From Dacryopinax spathularia (Eukaryota > Basidiomycota > Dacrymycetes > Dacrymycetales > Dacrymycetaceae): DNA of 64,000 nucleotides. The stretch is taken from contig JBBPFI010000008.1 of the NCBI GenBank assembly GCA_037974965.1, positions 1,116,001-1,180,000 on the forward strand, in the 5' to 3' direction. Both the position numbers and the translations under genes were made by a program. The first letter of the stretch is position 1; each line of letters opens with the position of its first letter. The notes below the pieces were generated by a model. It was not told the origin of the DNA. It saw nothing but the letters and a program-made list of their open reading frames with translations, and did not search any database. This document shows, piece by piece, positions 44,701 to 54,292 of the stretch.

Positions 44701-47700
44701 TATCCATGTTCGGTTTGAACAGGAACATTATCACATCATTATATTCGTTAATCCAGGGGTGGAGCCTGCGCAGGCTGATTGCACCTGTGTCGGTGTCGAC
44801 TGCTGAGACCGCATGCGTGTGACCATCCATTCTCATGCGGCATTTCTCATCTGTTCGCTCTTCACCTTGTTGCAAATGAATCCAGCATGTTTCTCGGTGC
44901 TCATGCCAGTTATTCCGCTCCACAAGATCCTTAACATGCGCTCGAAATGCTGCTTCAAAGGTCGATGTCGACATGGAGCGGATATCAGGGCCTGGAATAG
45001 ACCGGGGATCGATGGACTCCTTTGACATGGTTGGCCTGCGCAAGCTGCTTGGAGGCTGCGCAATCACTTCTGTATCACCAGGTAGCTCAGTCTTGATAAG
45101 AGCTTCCAGCCACCGCAGCATCCGCTCACGGAACACATCGTCCTTCAGTAGACTGCGCAAGTTGGATGGTGTAGGATTGCCAGCAAGCCAGACCAGCATG
45201 TGACAATGTAGTGTTCCCCGGCCTTGTGCCTCGACCATCCCGTACCATCCGGTGCATTCGCCAAAAAGGCCCTTGCCATTACCTGGCCGCAATATGATAT
45301 CCCGGAAGCGGATCATAGTCTCATGGAAGACCTTTGCGGCAGTTGCTGGGTTCTGCGCAACCTTGATCGCTCTCTTGAAACGTGTTTGGGAAGTCGTTCC
45401 AGCTTGCGCAGCCTCTTTCGAACCATAGCAATCGATTGCTAGCTGACATAACAGGCCATCGATATCGTTGGGTGTGAGAGTGATGAAGAAGGCAGGCATG
45501 CCCAACTCATGCACTAACGCTCGGATCTCATTTCTTCGACAACGCTTGTACGCATCACTGCCCGGCTCGTCCATGCGAAGCATATGCACCTTTCGAAGGA
45601 CTTTAAGTGCAAGCGCTTCATCAGGAGACTGTGCCTTAGCACCAGCATCCTTGCGCAGCCTGCGCCCCAGCCGAAGGAACACTTCAGGATCGATGCCTTC
45701 AATGCCTTTAACAATGTCCGAGTGTGCGCCTTCTTTGACACGAAAGCGGACATTTCGAAGAGCACGTCTCTTCTGCAAGATGCTGTGAAACACAAATGCA
45801 AATGTCAGGTCGAGTTGGAACCTTCGATCGGCTCTCCGCATGAGGTGCGCAAGCTGCTTTGACATTGGTATTGGTTTCCTTCGACGATGATCGTCAAACC
45901 CACCCAAGCCAAATGGGTCAAGGTGAGGGAACATCCAGGTCAGAGTGTGTCGATTACGCAAGTCATGTATTGCTTGCGAGCCGTGCCTTGACATTAGGAA
46001 AGGTGCGCCTTGGTTCAGACAATGTGCAAGCGCATCAGCCTTCATGGCCTCATAAGCCTGCGCAGCCTTGACGTCTGCTCCATAACCAGATGCAGAGACC
46101 AGGAAATCGCCCTCGTCCACCTGCGCACCCTCATAAACATTCCGATCGGCAGAATCCGACTCGCCTGACATCTCTCCCTCACTGAGGGGCACATGGCCCA
46201 CCTCGATTTGAGGCAAGAAGATGTCGGAGCCTGCGCATGCTCCATGAGGGAAAAGAGTGTCGAAGTTGGATTGTGAGAATGTGGCAGGCTGGGGGAAGTC
46301 TTCTGTGATGCACCGGTAGGATGGGTTCTTGGCGAGAAGGAAGTCTGCCAAGGTCTTTACAATCGTTGCGTTTGCCTTCAGCGGCTGCAGCTTGCGCAGG
46401 CTTTCTGGTGTTGGCTTCTCTGCGCCAGCGAAGACGACCACGAAATGTGTACGCAGGGTTTCGGCTGGTAGAGGCAGAACATTGGAGAGAGTGGCCACTT
46501 CTTGCGGAAGGACAAGCACATTGCCTCGGAAGTAACGCTGCATGCCATCAACACCCTTTCGGTATAACCTGCTGTTCGGATTGTCGATGTACCGGTAGCA
46601 GATCCGACTTGCTGAACATCGAGAGACCAAGCGGAGCTCGATAGAGTTTGCCTGTTCGAAGGCTGCGCAGACTTCGGGTGGGAGGTGGTCATGACCATAG
46701 TATAGGCCGTTTGCTAGAGCCAATGGGGGAAGATCGTTGTCGCTTAAGAAGGCATTACAGCCTGCGCAAAGAGCAATCGTTCCTGCAAGCTGGTCTGGGT
46801 CGGAAAGCCCTTGCTTGTCGAGAACAGCATTGCTGTAAGCCTCCAGGTTATATCCGAGAGGATGGAGGTCCAGCGGTAACGTGGGGTTTTGCAATACGGT
46901 GAAATCAATGTCTTCAACGGGAACATGCTTCAGATCGACCTTCTTGACAGATTCTGCGCAGGCTGCGCATACCCCTTCGACAAGATTCTCGAACAAGGTG
47001 TCGGCCTGGTACTCCGCAATGATATCGCGTACAAGGTTGTGGTCATATTCGGGAGGGAACGAAGCCTGCGCAGGCTGGGGATGCGCGGGAGGAGCCAGGG
47101 GCGAGATGGAGTGACTTGGCGCACGCTCTTCGCCAAGTAATGTAGGTGTTCTCTTCTTCCTAGGTGCCCCATCAACAGCAAACAGCGCCCTCCGCCGTCC
47201 AAGTCCTCCATAATGTCGTGGTTGGCGCAGCAGGAGAAAGGTCCAAATGTACAGCTGCTCAGCTGGCAGCATGTTCGATGTATGATGGATCAAAGCCATC
47301 TTAGCACCATGCCAGGTTGCGCGCGTTGGCAGAGTTATGCCGAGAAGGGTGGCGATGGCGTCCAAGTTGACACGCTTGAAGAAATCGTAGACGGTGAGGA
47401 GAGCAGGGATGGTGGCCACCAATTCCAGCAAGGCGGAAGGAAGCTCAGCAGGCTGCGCAGGCTGCGCAGGCTGAGCAACCTGCTGGAACGTGTACATCCG
47501 GTTTAACTCTGATGCAGGCAGTTGCACCTCGCCGGCACATATCTTGCCATCGACAATATCGAGAGTAGCCCGCTTAAGCCTGCACAAGGATGAGCACAGG
47601 AGGCGGCAAACAGAGCTAAGCAGACGCACCATGACCCGAGTTATGCATCCCTTCCAGCTCAGCTTGCGCATTCTCGCCCCACGGGCCACTGCAGACCTGT

Positions 47701-47845
47701 GAACCTTCCCACCCAAGCACCGGACGACCAGCCTGCGCAGACTTTCACCTGACGTATTGCAAGGGTTGGCCAGTTTCCCGCTGTAAAAGGGCAAGCACCC
47801 TAGTTTCACCATACATGGCCGGAAGGAAAGACTTGCGCGCGCCAC
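41744..47845 (-). CDS. Helitron Rep-Helicase (RepHel)
   Basis: This single-exon protein of 2033 residues drives rolling-circle transposition. The first third contains a cysteine-bearing region typical of fungal Helitrons (ALCAGCNAFLSDNDLPPLAL, NGLYYGHDHLPPEV). The Rep endonuclease domain has FFITLTPNDIDG, the HUH-like metal motif GRGTLHCHMLVWLAG and the tyrosine motif YYITDYITK. The Pif1-type superfamily 1 helicase follows with Walker A GGGAGSGKSHVIK, the APTGAAA motif, Walker B WLIIDEISMI, TGDFAQLKPM, and the terminal DYKSQGRSLDYAIVDL and YVMLSRVRQLTGLAILRPF. No stop or frameshift is seen. The first ATG (47845) may be too early: the text before about 47.55 kb looks like spacer. Motif-derived tripeptides (AQA, SLRR, CAG) are scattered through the protein, including between helicase motifs Ia and II. 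Confidence 0.93.
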   Translation of the reverse strand: MARASLSFRPCMVKLGCLPFYSGKLANPCNTSGESLRRLVVRCLGGKVHRSAVARGARMRKLSWKGCITRVMVRLLSSVCRLLCSSLCRLKRATLDIVDGKICAGEVQLPASELNRMYTFQQVAQPAQPAQPAELPSALLELVATIPALLTVYDFFKRVNLDAIATLLGITLPTRATWHGAKMALIHHTSNMLPAEQLYIWTFLLLRQPRHYGGLGRRRALFAVDGAPRKKRTPTLLGEERAPSHSISPLAPPAHPQPAQASFPPEYDHNLVRDIIAEYQADTLFENLVEGVCAACAESVKKVDLKHVPVEDIDFTVLQNPTLPLDLHPLGYNLEAYSNAVLDKQGLSDPDQLAGTIALCAGCNAFLSDNDLPPLALANGLYYGHDHLPPEVCAAFEQANSIELRLVSRCSASRICYRYIDNPNSRLYRKGVDGMQRYFRGNVLVLPQEVATLSNVLPLPAETLRTHFVVVFAGAEKPTPESLRKLQPLKANATIVKTLADFLLAKNPSYRCITEDFPQPATFSQSNFDTLFPHGACAGSDIFLPQIEVGHVPLSEGEMSGESDSADRNVYEGAQVDEGDFLVSASGYGADVKAAQAYEAMKADALAHCLNQGAPFLMSRHGSQAIHDLRNRHTLTWMFPHLDPFGLGGFDDHRRRKPIPMSKQLAHLMRRADRRFQLDLTFAFVFHSILQKRRALRNVRFRVKEGAHSDIVKGIEGIDPEVFLRLGRRLRKDAGAKAQSPDEALALKVLRKVHMLRMDEPGSDAYKRCRRNEIRALVHELGMPAFFITLTPNDIDGLLCQLAIDCYGSKEAAQAGTTSQTRFKRAIKVAQNPATAAKVFHETMIRFRDIILRPGNGKGLFGECTGWYGMVEAQGRGTLHCHMLVWLAGNPTPSNLRSLLKDDVFRERMLRWLEALIKTELPGDTEVIAQPPSSLRRPTMSKESIDPRSIPGPDIRSMSTSTFEAAFRAHVKDLVERNNWHEHRETCWIHLQQGEERTDEKCRMRMDGHTHAVSAVDTDTGAISLRRLHPWINEYNDVIMFLFKPNMDIQYLGSGEEAKAALYYITDYITKPSLKVHDGLSALQYAIQKNKEKFAQAVDASNGIRDKSLVTKMVNSMMSRQETSHQQIMAHYVGQGDYYTNYNFSTLKWGYISRRLDEEDPDNQGAQADRGEAAQATAQEPRETAQEPREHEEQEDDVSADEADVIEAQSQQTSDLILSFNEGEVTAASQFADYTLRPKDEPFETMCLYDFIRTTYKQPVSKSKNLPALVNAQTRPRRLRSSFLSEHAQAASHELLLRPTPHIPVLLGPTLPRRGDDVPPEEWCRAMLILFHPWRAKADLKPAQTLWKEAYLAVAFEPRLLNIQLNLDILRQSKDARDSDMRKKLRRRQLAKLELSKAFAEEMSRIEDLLTNEPASIDTEEGGLHEHAQAVISLDAAQTHLNMGKYDGHIEFLHEILPPLVVVPAQPAHPDVHQLEDGDEALLHKLGQDLLLWKTERKHAQAGVGGILLNNDHQPAVDLTSVVHQHATLQPLPIQTTPPHFTDIERELAQVIKDQNLANNNEQLRAVKIVADYLGPRHAKQLLLYIGGGAGSGKSHVIKSIEILFSRLRIRGSLVLSAPTGAAAVLIGGQTIHSLTLLPGKKHAQANREALNDIWKGIQWLIIDEISMISAGMLTDVSKRIALAKGTDDSLPLGGINVIYTGDFAQLKPMDSWPLYSFNLVTPRLRSQIAQKPGGQKALQGALYWRQVNNVVMLSRNIHQSADAKWGNLLHRIREGIPWLGQSAHLPTQQGTGINYTSSDIDILNSRLLSSLLEEAAQAFALALVIVTTRALRDAMNLRLARAHAASLCTECTLYFVCDFVRSRRTPPHLQDALWKLPAKDIGDIPSFMPLFLGMRVMLTENIAVSQGLVNGAIGVVSRIFYNMDSDARKYVQAVWVDFPDCQAAHANEVAGRVCIQTRRTPYSVTIEDETLNVSRQYLPLLPAYSYTDYKSQGRSLDYAIVDLADCRSPQSAYVMLSRVRQLTGLAILRPFS

Positions 47846-47900
47846 ACTGGCCTAATTAGGAAGGAAGTGCACCGGGATCAAAAGGTTTCTTCTGGGAAGA

Positions 47901-48309
47901 CCTGAACAACTACGTTGTCCAGGGATCAGCATTGTTCATTCTGTCGGCCACCAACCATACGCTTTCCCGACGACTGACCTTACATTCCCGCTTCTGAATA
48001 ATGTCGTCCTTCGTGTGCGGAAGAAGCTGGCAACTTACTGTTGCTCCAGCCCTCGGGCCTTGAACCGATAATATCCTTTTCCGAAGAAGCAAGCCTGATA
48101 TCCCGGTGCACCGCCCCTGATGATACCCACGCGCGGGCGACTGCGAGAAGAAGCCGGGTTCTTCGCCATATATGCCTACTTGGCGTCTATCTCTCCCCAA
48201 GTCATCTGTCTTTCTGACCCCCGTCACTACTGCTTTCTGCATTCCGGCAACGGCATATATCTGCAAGTCGCGGAGCGCCAGGTCTAGTATTGATCCACGG
48301 GAAGCACTC
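47901..48309. other. Region between the Helitron and NLR3
   Basis: About 400 bases without a TGCGCA core and without a supported gene. It should contain the right end of the Helitron and the promoter of NLR3. Confidence 0.4.
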
Positions 48310-51300
48310 ATGCCTCCCAGGATTACCAGGCTTACTCGGTCTGCACTGGGGAAGCGAACAGCCGCAGAGGCAGAGCTCCCTAGCAATGAGCGCTGTCAGC
48401 GTACCAAGCCCCTTGTTCAGGAGGCACAGTCCAGCGAAGTCCGAGGTCCAGAAGGCGCGACGTCGACGACAGAGCCCAGTGAAGCGAAACGTCCAGGAGG
48501 CGCGCGCTCAACCATAGAGCGGTCTATCGCTCATATACGGACTCAGTGCGCGGCGCATGTCGACAAGGCGCTCGACGTACTCGCTGACCTCAGCGGGGCC
48601 ACGCAGGCAAGGCGCATCCGCTCTACGTACTGGTCGCTTGCTCACAGGCAGGTTGTTACCAGCATTTTAATGGACGACAAAAGGATCTCGACGAGCTGAA
48701 GCAGGATCTGTGCTGGATCAAGAACAAGATCATCCGTCACATACCTAGCGGTGACTTGGAGAACCCGGATATGCGCAAGGTGGTTCAGGATCTTGAGAGG
48801 TGCGGGCATCCCTCACTTGCGGCGTGCAAGTAGCCTAACTTAGAGGTCCTGTGCAGTCTGACCGCCGAGATTATTGAGTTCCTTCCGAAGGACTCGGACC
48901 CGAAGGCAGTCAAAGCCTTCTTCATTGCTCTGAACGGGGAACAATACGCAGCCCAATATAGGAGGAAGCTCCACAGCTTGCGGCAGCGCTTTGCGGTACG
49001 AGTTTCTGCAAATTACATCGACATGATCTAAGATTAGGAGCAGGAAGTCCACGCGATCGAAACCCGAAGAGAGCTCAGCAGTACTAGAACCGAGTTTATC
49101 GCCTTGAGAGGTGCAATGGCATCCTTGGCGAGGGACGTGACCCAAGATCACTCACAGTGCGTCCCCCAGGCAGCTGCGGAGAAGCCTGCAATGTACGTGT
49201 TCGGGTCCATGTTGCTGGTCTCGCGGGCGCTTACGTATGTCAGTGGACCCATCCAGGATCTGCCGAACCACCACATTCCGCCTGCACCAGGCATCTTCCG
49301 CGGGCGGGAAGACGAGGTCGAGCGGATCGTGAAACTGCTGGTGACGAAAGAAGCTTGTCGAGTTCCTATTCTTGGCACAGGCGGGATTGGCAAGACAACA
49401 GTCGCCGCTGCGGTAATACATCACGAACAAGTAAAGAAGAAGTACGGAAAGAACATCGTCTTCATCTCGTGCGAGGCGCTACTCTCGGCTGACGCGATCG
49501 TCCTTGCCCTGGCCTCGGTGTTTGGTCTGACTGTAAACGCCAGCGTCCAGGACCGCCTCCTTGCCCGTCTGCGAAGTGGCCCAGGCGAGGCCGTCCACAC
49601 TCTTTTGGTACTAGACAACCTGGAGACGACGGTCGATGCCTGCAAGGGCGACGATCTTTCGCGACTTCTCGGACATTTTGCTGGAATCCCGAACCTCTCG
49701 CTTATCATCACTATGCGGGGAGCGATACCTCCCGGCCCGGTTAACATCGCATGGGAAGAGACCGCCACTCTACATCAGCTATCGCTTGCCGCCTGCCGCC
49801 AGATCTGGAAGGACCTGAAGGCGAAAGTGGACGGAAATCTTGAAAAGCTTCTTGTCAGACTCGATGGAATCCCCCTAGCGGTCAATCTTATGGCAACACA
49901 AGGCGGGTTCATGACGCCGACGGACCTAATTGAAGCATACGAGGCCGAGAAAACGCGTTTCGTGCGGGTCGGACGTGGCGATGGCCGACTCGTCAATCTC
50001 GACGTTTCAATCAAGCTCTCGATCAATACGGTCGTCGCTAGAGAGCCTCGCGTGCTCGAATTCCTTCCGACCTTCGCACTTCTGCCAGATGGCGTACGAA
50101 CCTGCAGTCTCCCTGAGATGTGGCCTACGTTGCAAGACTGTATTCACAGTTTGAAACGCGCATTGCTCGAGGCCGCAGTCGTCTACGAGGAGGAAGGCCG
50201 TTTGCGCATGCTAGCACCTATCCGAGACCATATTTTTGCCAACCATGCTATTCAAGCTATGTCTCTGGAAGGACTGGCCAAATACTACTATCCCCTCGTA
50301 AAAGCGACATACCCAAACCCCAAACCCCGCTCCAACACGTCTCGCCAGGAACGAAGGGAAGCGAGTGAAAGGGTTGTGGCCGAGATCGGGAACATCGGCG
50401 CTTTCTTGCAGCATGCATGGAAACACCATCGTCTGGTCGCATCGACGAAATCCGATGGCTCCGTGTATGCCCTGACTCTGGAAACTGGGAGTGCCTCGCT
50501 ATGGGCAGGCTATGACAGCACCCACTTCCTCCAGGAGGCGTCTGGGGCCTTGAGAGAGGCCGATGTGCTGGACGTCTGGGTCTCTTGTCAACTCCTGCTT
50601 GCAGCGAAACTTCAGCAGCAGGGTAAGCATATGGCGGCATCTGCCAGCCTGGCAGAGACACAGTCTGTCTTCATAGCCAGCGCCGCTACAAGGGATTGGG
50701 GGATGTACATGGTGAGCGTTGCCGATATTCTACGTCTTCAAGGCCAATACGAGGCGGCAGCGAACATGCTGACCACAGCGAGGATATCACGTGAAGCCGC
50801 CGGCGATGCTACGGGCAGGGCACACTGCTTGCGGGGACTCGGAGAGTTGCATCATGTGCAGGGACAATACGAAGCGGCCGCAGAGCTGCTGAGTGAAGCT
50901 CAAAGTGCGTTCGAAGAACTCGGTGACAGCCATGGCGTCGCAGAATGCAAGCAATCCATCGGTCGGGTCTTTCGCACACAGGGCCGATACGATGCGGCGG
51001 TGTACCGATTCTGGGAAGCGAAATGTACATATGAAGACCTGGGCGAGGACCTGGGCGTAGCCCATTGCATGGAGGCTCTAGGCAGCACCCTCCACAAAGC
51101 AGGCCGCTACGATGCGGCAGCCGACCTGCTCAGGGGAGCACAGACTACGTATGCAAGCTTTGGTCTTGTCGCATTCAAAAGGCATTGCACGCTACTCCTC
51201 GTCAACACACTCTTCGAGCAAGCCGCTTCCGAGCAGGTGGTCGAAGTGCCAGCAGCAGCGCGTGCTGCGTTGGCGATGCACACTGGATTTGGTAAAGCAG

Positions 51301-51569
51301 ACGCCGTGTCGAAGTTTTCTCAGCTATATGAGGAGATACGGACGTTGCTTACTGATGCGAAAAACGACTTGGGACAATCAAACTTGCCAAAAGAGCAAGG
51401 GCCAATCATCTTCAACCTCGGAATCATTTCAGCCAAACAAGGAAGGTTCGAAGAAGCCCGGGGCTTCTTCGAGCAAGCAGAGCAGATTTTTGCAACGCTC
51501 GGAGACGTGGAGAGTGTTGAGGACTGCCGGGTGTTAGCAGGATTTTCACTCTCCCGACAATGCCTGTGA
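48310..51569 (+). CDS. NLR3: NB-ARC/TPR receptor, apparently intact
   Basis: This is a cytosolic NOD-like receptor of the fungal NB-ARC/TPR type, presumed to detect non-self and trigger defence or incompatibility. ATG 48310 (MPPRITRLTRSALGKR) starts a polar tail and the helix CAAHVDKALDVLADLSGATQ. A GC-AG intron (from 48589) leads to FNGRQKDLDELKQDLCWIKN, then SLTAEIIEFLPKDSDPKAV and IETRRELSSTRTEFIALRG. The NB-ARC domain has RGREDEVERIVKLL, P-loop ILGTGGIGKTTVAAA (near 49372), Walker B LLVLDNLETT, TMRGAIPP and LDGIPLAVNLMA. A winged-helix-like region ends LRMLAPIRDHIF. At least five TPRs follow (GQYEAAANMLTTARISREAA, GQYEAAAELLSEAQSAFEEL, GRYDAAADLLRGAQTTYASF) up to TGA 51567-51569. The long last exon is unbroken. 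The first three introns are inferred from alignment with NLR1 and NLR2. The N-terminal domain is not one I recognise. Confidence 0.88.
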
Positions 51570-51931
51570 TCAATCACCTTCCCCTGTACCAGTTTCCCCA
51601 TGCGTTTCCGGAGAAATAGTATAGACAACTAGCCCTTCCAAGGCAGGAGATGTTGTCATTAGTGAATGAGAATTTCGACATTGCATCATGACGGGACTAA
51701 GACGTAGAACAGCGTAACCCATGACCCATCCTTTCTCGCTAGTCTTATCCACCGCTTCCGCTCAAGATCAGTAATCTTCAAAAAGTGGTGAATTAGCCTG
51801 ACTAGTACAACCTGCCAACCAACCAATCAACACACATCTCATCCCACCAATCCAATCACACATACTGACTCTTGAAATCAGACTCAAACCGCATCCCCTC
51901 GACAACAAGATCCCACCTTCTCTACTCCCAA
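51570..51931. other. Spacer between converging NLR3 and MPP alpha genes
   Basis: About 360 bases, no gene; shared 3' regions. Confidence 0.5.
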
Positions 51932-53782
51932 TCAGAGCAACCACCTCCTCGCGCCCGATCCCAACCCAAGCCCAACGCCCGTCGTCCCCCTCCCCTTCCC
52001 GCCAATCCCATACCTCCCCAACACACCCCTCACGTCCCCCAACCTGTCCACTTCGCCCCTCGCGACCACCGTCACTCCTCCCTGCAGGACCTCCCGAGCA
52101 ACAGCCTCGACTTCTTCCCTCGTCACTGCGTCTATACGCGTGTCCATCTCGTGTAGCCCTATCCTGCGCCCGTGGACTTGGACCTGCCGGCCCAGGTCTT
52201 CAACTTGGATCGAGCGTGACTCGAGGGACATGGCTATGCTGGATTTGAGCTGGTTTTTAGCGCGGTTCAGCTCTGAGGGCTGGATATTCCCCTTCTGCAG
52301 AAGCTGGGCGAGGAAGCCGCCCAGGATCGAGGGGAGGGTCTGGACGACGTCGTGTGAGCAGGACGCGGCTACGCCGAACAAGCCCGCATCGGTGTAGATA
52401 TGGTGGAACGACTGACACGAGTCGACCGAATGGTGGCGGTTTAGGATGTGCGTGTAGCACCGGCTGTACATCCCCTTGCCCGGCCCGCCGGCGGAGAAGG
52501 AGGACCCGCCGCCCAGGAGGACCTGGAGGACGGCCATTGCGTAGATGGAGGGGTGGGAGATCGGGACGGAGGGGAAGGCGAGGTGGAGGTGGGTGAACGG
52601 GAGGGTGGGGTCGGGCTGGAGGATGGTGGATGGTTTGTGGACTGCTGGTTGGCGCGGTGGGGGAGTGAGGAGTTGATGGGTTTGAGGGTGGGACGGCTTG
52701 GGGTTAAGGAGGGAAGAGGAGAGCGTCGACAGCCGGGCGGTTAAGGACGGCGAATTGCTGCTGGACGGTGGAGGAGTAGGCGGAGGCGTGAGCGGTTGTG
52801 TGGGCTGAGGGTTGCTCGCCACGGGCGGATGCGGAGTAGGAACACGCTGAGTAGGCGCAGCATTCGCCTCGACATACGGCATCTGTCCAAAATACTCCTG
52901 CACGAGCTCGACCAGCTGCTCATGCGGCATGCCCGCTCCAGCCACAACAATCCTTTCCGGCCTGACCCACGTAGCCAGGTACTCCCTAATCAGTTCCGGC
53001 GTGATATGCGGCAGCCTCTCCTCTGGGCAGAGCAGCGGCCTGCCCAAAGTCTCACCGCCAAAAGCGGCCTGGTGCACCACTTCGGGCAGGATCAGCTCGG
53101 GCTTGGCGTGGATCTCACGCAGCTCGTACGCCGCGGCTTCTTTTTGCTCTTCGAGCTCTTCCGGTAGGAGGAGCGGTTGCTGGAGCGTGGAGGCGATGAG
53201 GGAGAGAGCGAGCGGGAGGTCGGAGGGAAAGTGCGTGGATTGATACATCATCGCTTCCCTCGACGACGATGCGGTCAACTGGATACCCGTAGCATCCAGA
53301 ATAGCAGACGTTTCAGTCGCCGAGTGGGTCGCAGTGCTCTACCCCGCCAAAAACAAACCAACATCAGCGCCGCGGCTTCGTATATCCCACATAGGGAGAG
53401 AGTGTGTGGGAAAGGACGCACCTTATAAGCCATCCGATCAAGCATATGGCTCACCCCCGCCAACCGCGGCGTCTCATACCTCGACCCCGCATCCAGATAA
53501 ACGCCAAGGGCATGAAAGTGGCCAGGGGACTCTTCGGTCGTGACGCGGATCTGGTTGGGAAGGGTCGTTATTTGGACGGCGGCGTCTTTTGCTGGGGGCT
53601 GGAGGGAGAGAGGGTTAGCAAGGGCGGTCTTGAGAGCGAATGGCAAGGAGGGAAGAGGGCAGGGAGGGGTGGAGAGCAGGGGGAGGAGAGGAGGGACATA
53701 CGGGTACCGCGCTGGACGCTGAGGTAGTGGCTAGACGCCGGCCAGCAGTGGATAGTGCTCGCTGGACTGGGAAGCGCTGCAT
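51932..53782 (-). CDS. MAS2: Mitochondrial processing peptidase alpha subunit
   Basis: This M16-family subunit binds precursor proteins in the mitochondrial matrix so that the beta subunit can cut off their presequences. Exon 1 (ATG 53782) encodes an import signal, MQRFPVQRALSTAGRRLATT. A short exon at about 53.6-53.43 kb has ITTLPNQIRVTTEESPGHFH and GVSHMLDRMAYK, the position of the degenerate metal motif in alpha subunits. The last exon (from about 53338) has QLTASSSREAMMYQSTHFP, LREIHAKPELILPEVVHQAA, and the family-defining glycine-rich loop LLGGGSSFSAGGPGKGMYSR. FLAQLLQKGNIQPSELNRAK follows. A proline-rich insert of about 90 residues sits in the middle (52.6-52.85 kb). The two introns are about 90-100 bases. 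A decayed copy of the gene lies at 34.7-35.8 kb. Identification is firm; the exact first intron acceptor is less so. Confidence 0.9.
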
Positions 53783-54292
53783 CTCTCTAACAGCCAAGCA
53801 GATACACAACCTCCGGAGACGAAAGCGACGACAAAGACGAGGGCGAGGGCGAGGGCGAGGGAGAGGCCGACAACAAGACAGGAACAGACAACGAGGAAGA
53901 CGCTGAAGACGAGGAGGTAGTGAACGAGGACGACTCTGAGATGGTCGCCTGCGCTGACAGACCAACTGAAAGCGGCAAAAGGGACGCGCGCGCCAACCTT
54001 TCGTCCCTTTTTGGGTGGCGGTGCCTTCAGGTTCCTGTTGATGCCGAGGATGCCGAGGGGTTCACTGGCAGGGTGGGACTCGGAGGTTCTGGGCGGTGGT
54101 TGTGCTGGTTCGGTGGTCTGGAGAGCGATGTCACCGAGTTCATTCTTGGCTACAATAGCTTCTAGTTCATGTTGTTAAGTTGCTCATATCTGTCCGCGAC
54201 CGTCGGCAGCCGCTATCTCTAGCCTTCGTCTCTCCCAGCAAGCACCACCCCCCACCGCCCGCCTTCCCATCATTGCTCAGACCCAGCGGGCG
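53783..54292. other. Upstream of MPP alpha, downstream of the SDR gene
   Basis: About 500 bases. It contains a GAGGGC-type hexamer run near 53840-53865. No supported gene; presumed promoter of MPP alpha. Confidence 0.4.

Larger units (their letters stand above)
36480..47729. repeat. Dispersed TGCGCA palindromes (about 80) filling the Helitron
   Basis: The consensus is AGCYTGCGCARRCT, a palindrome centred on TGCGCA. I count about 80 TGCGCA cores in 11.2 kb; chance would give about 3. Full or near-full copies include 36675, 37665, 38500, 38653, 38890 and 38904 (tandem pair), 39195, 39917, 41224, 43578, 44767, 45039, 47063 and the back-to-back copies at 47452-47473. They occur in exons, introns and spacers on both strands and are rare outside the element. 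Spacing is irregular, mostly 50-250 bases. Confidence 0.85.
36480..47900. mobile_element. Helitron with Rep-Helicase, RPA1-like gene and a third gene
   Basis: This is a rolling-circle (Helitron) DNA transposon of about 11.4 kb. It is identified by the 2033-codon Rep-Pif1 gene and by a single repeat signature (TGCGCA palindromes) that spans all three of its genes. The first core is at about 36480 and the last at about 47729. The true termini (TC and CTRR with a hairpin) were not found by eye, so the bounds are estimates. The long gene is uninterrupted, so the element is probably young. It lies between the MPP alpha remnant and the promoter of NLR3. Confidence 0.8.

Noticed and set aside
36480-47729. 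Explaining the TGCGCA repeats as a protein repeat or codon bias
   Set aside because: The motif occurs in introns and spacers, in genes on both strands and in all three frames, so no protein-level or codon-level cause can account for it.
36000-48300. Helitron termini (TC and CTRR with hairpin)
   Set aside because: Several short candidates exist, but none could be paired convincingly on both sides. Bounds are given from motif density and gene content only.
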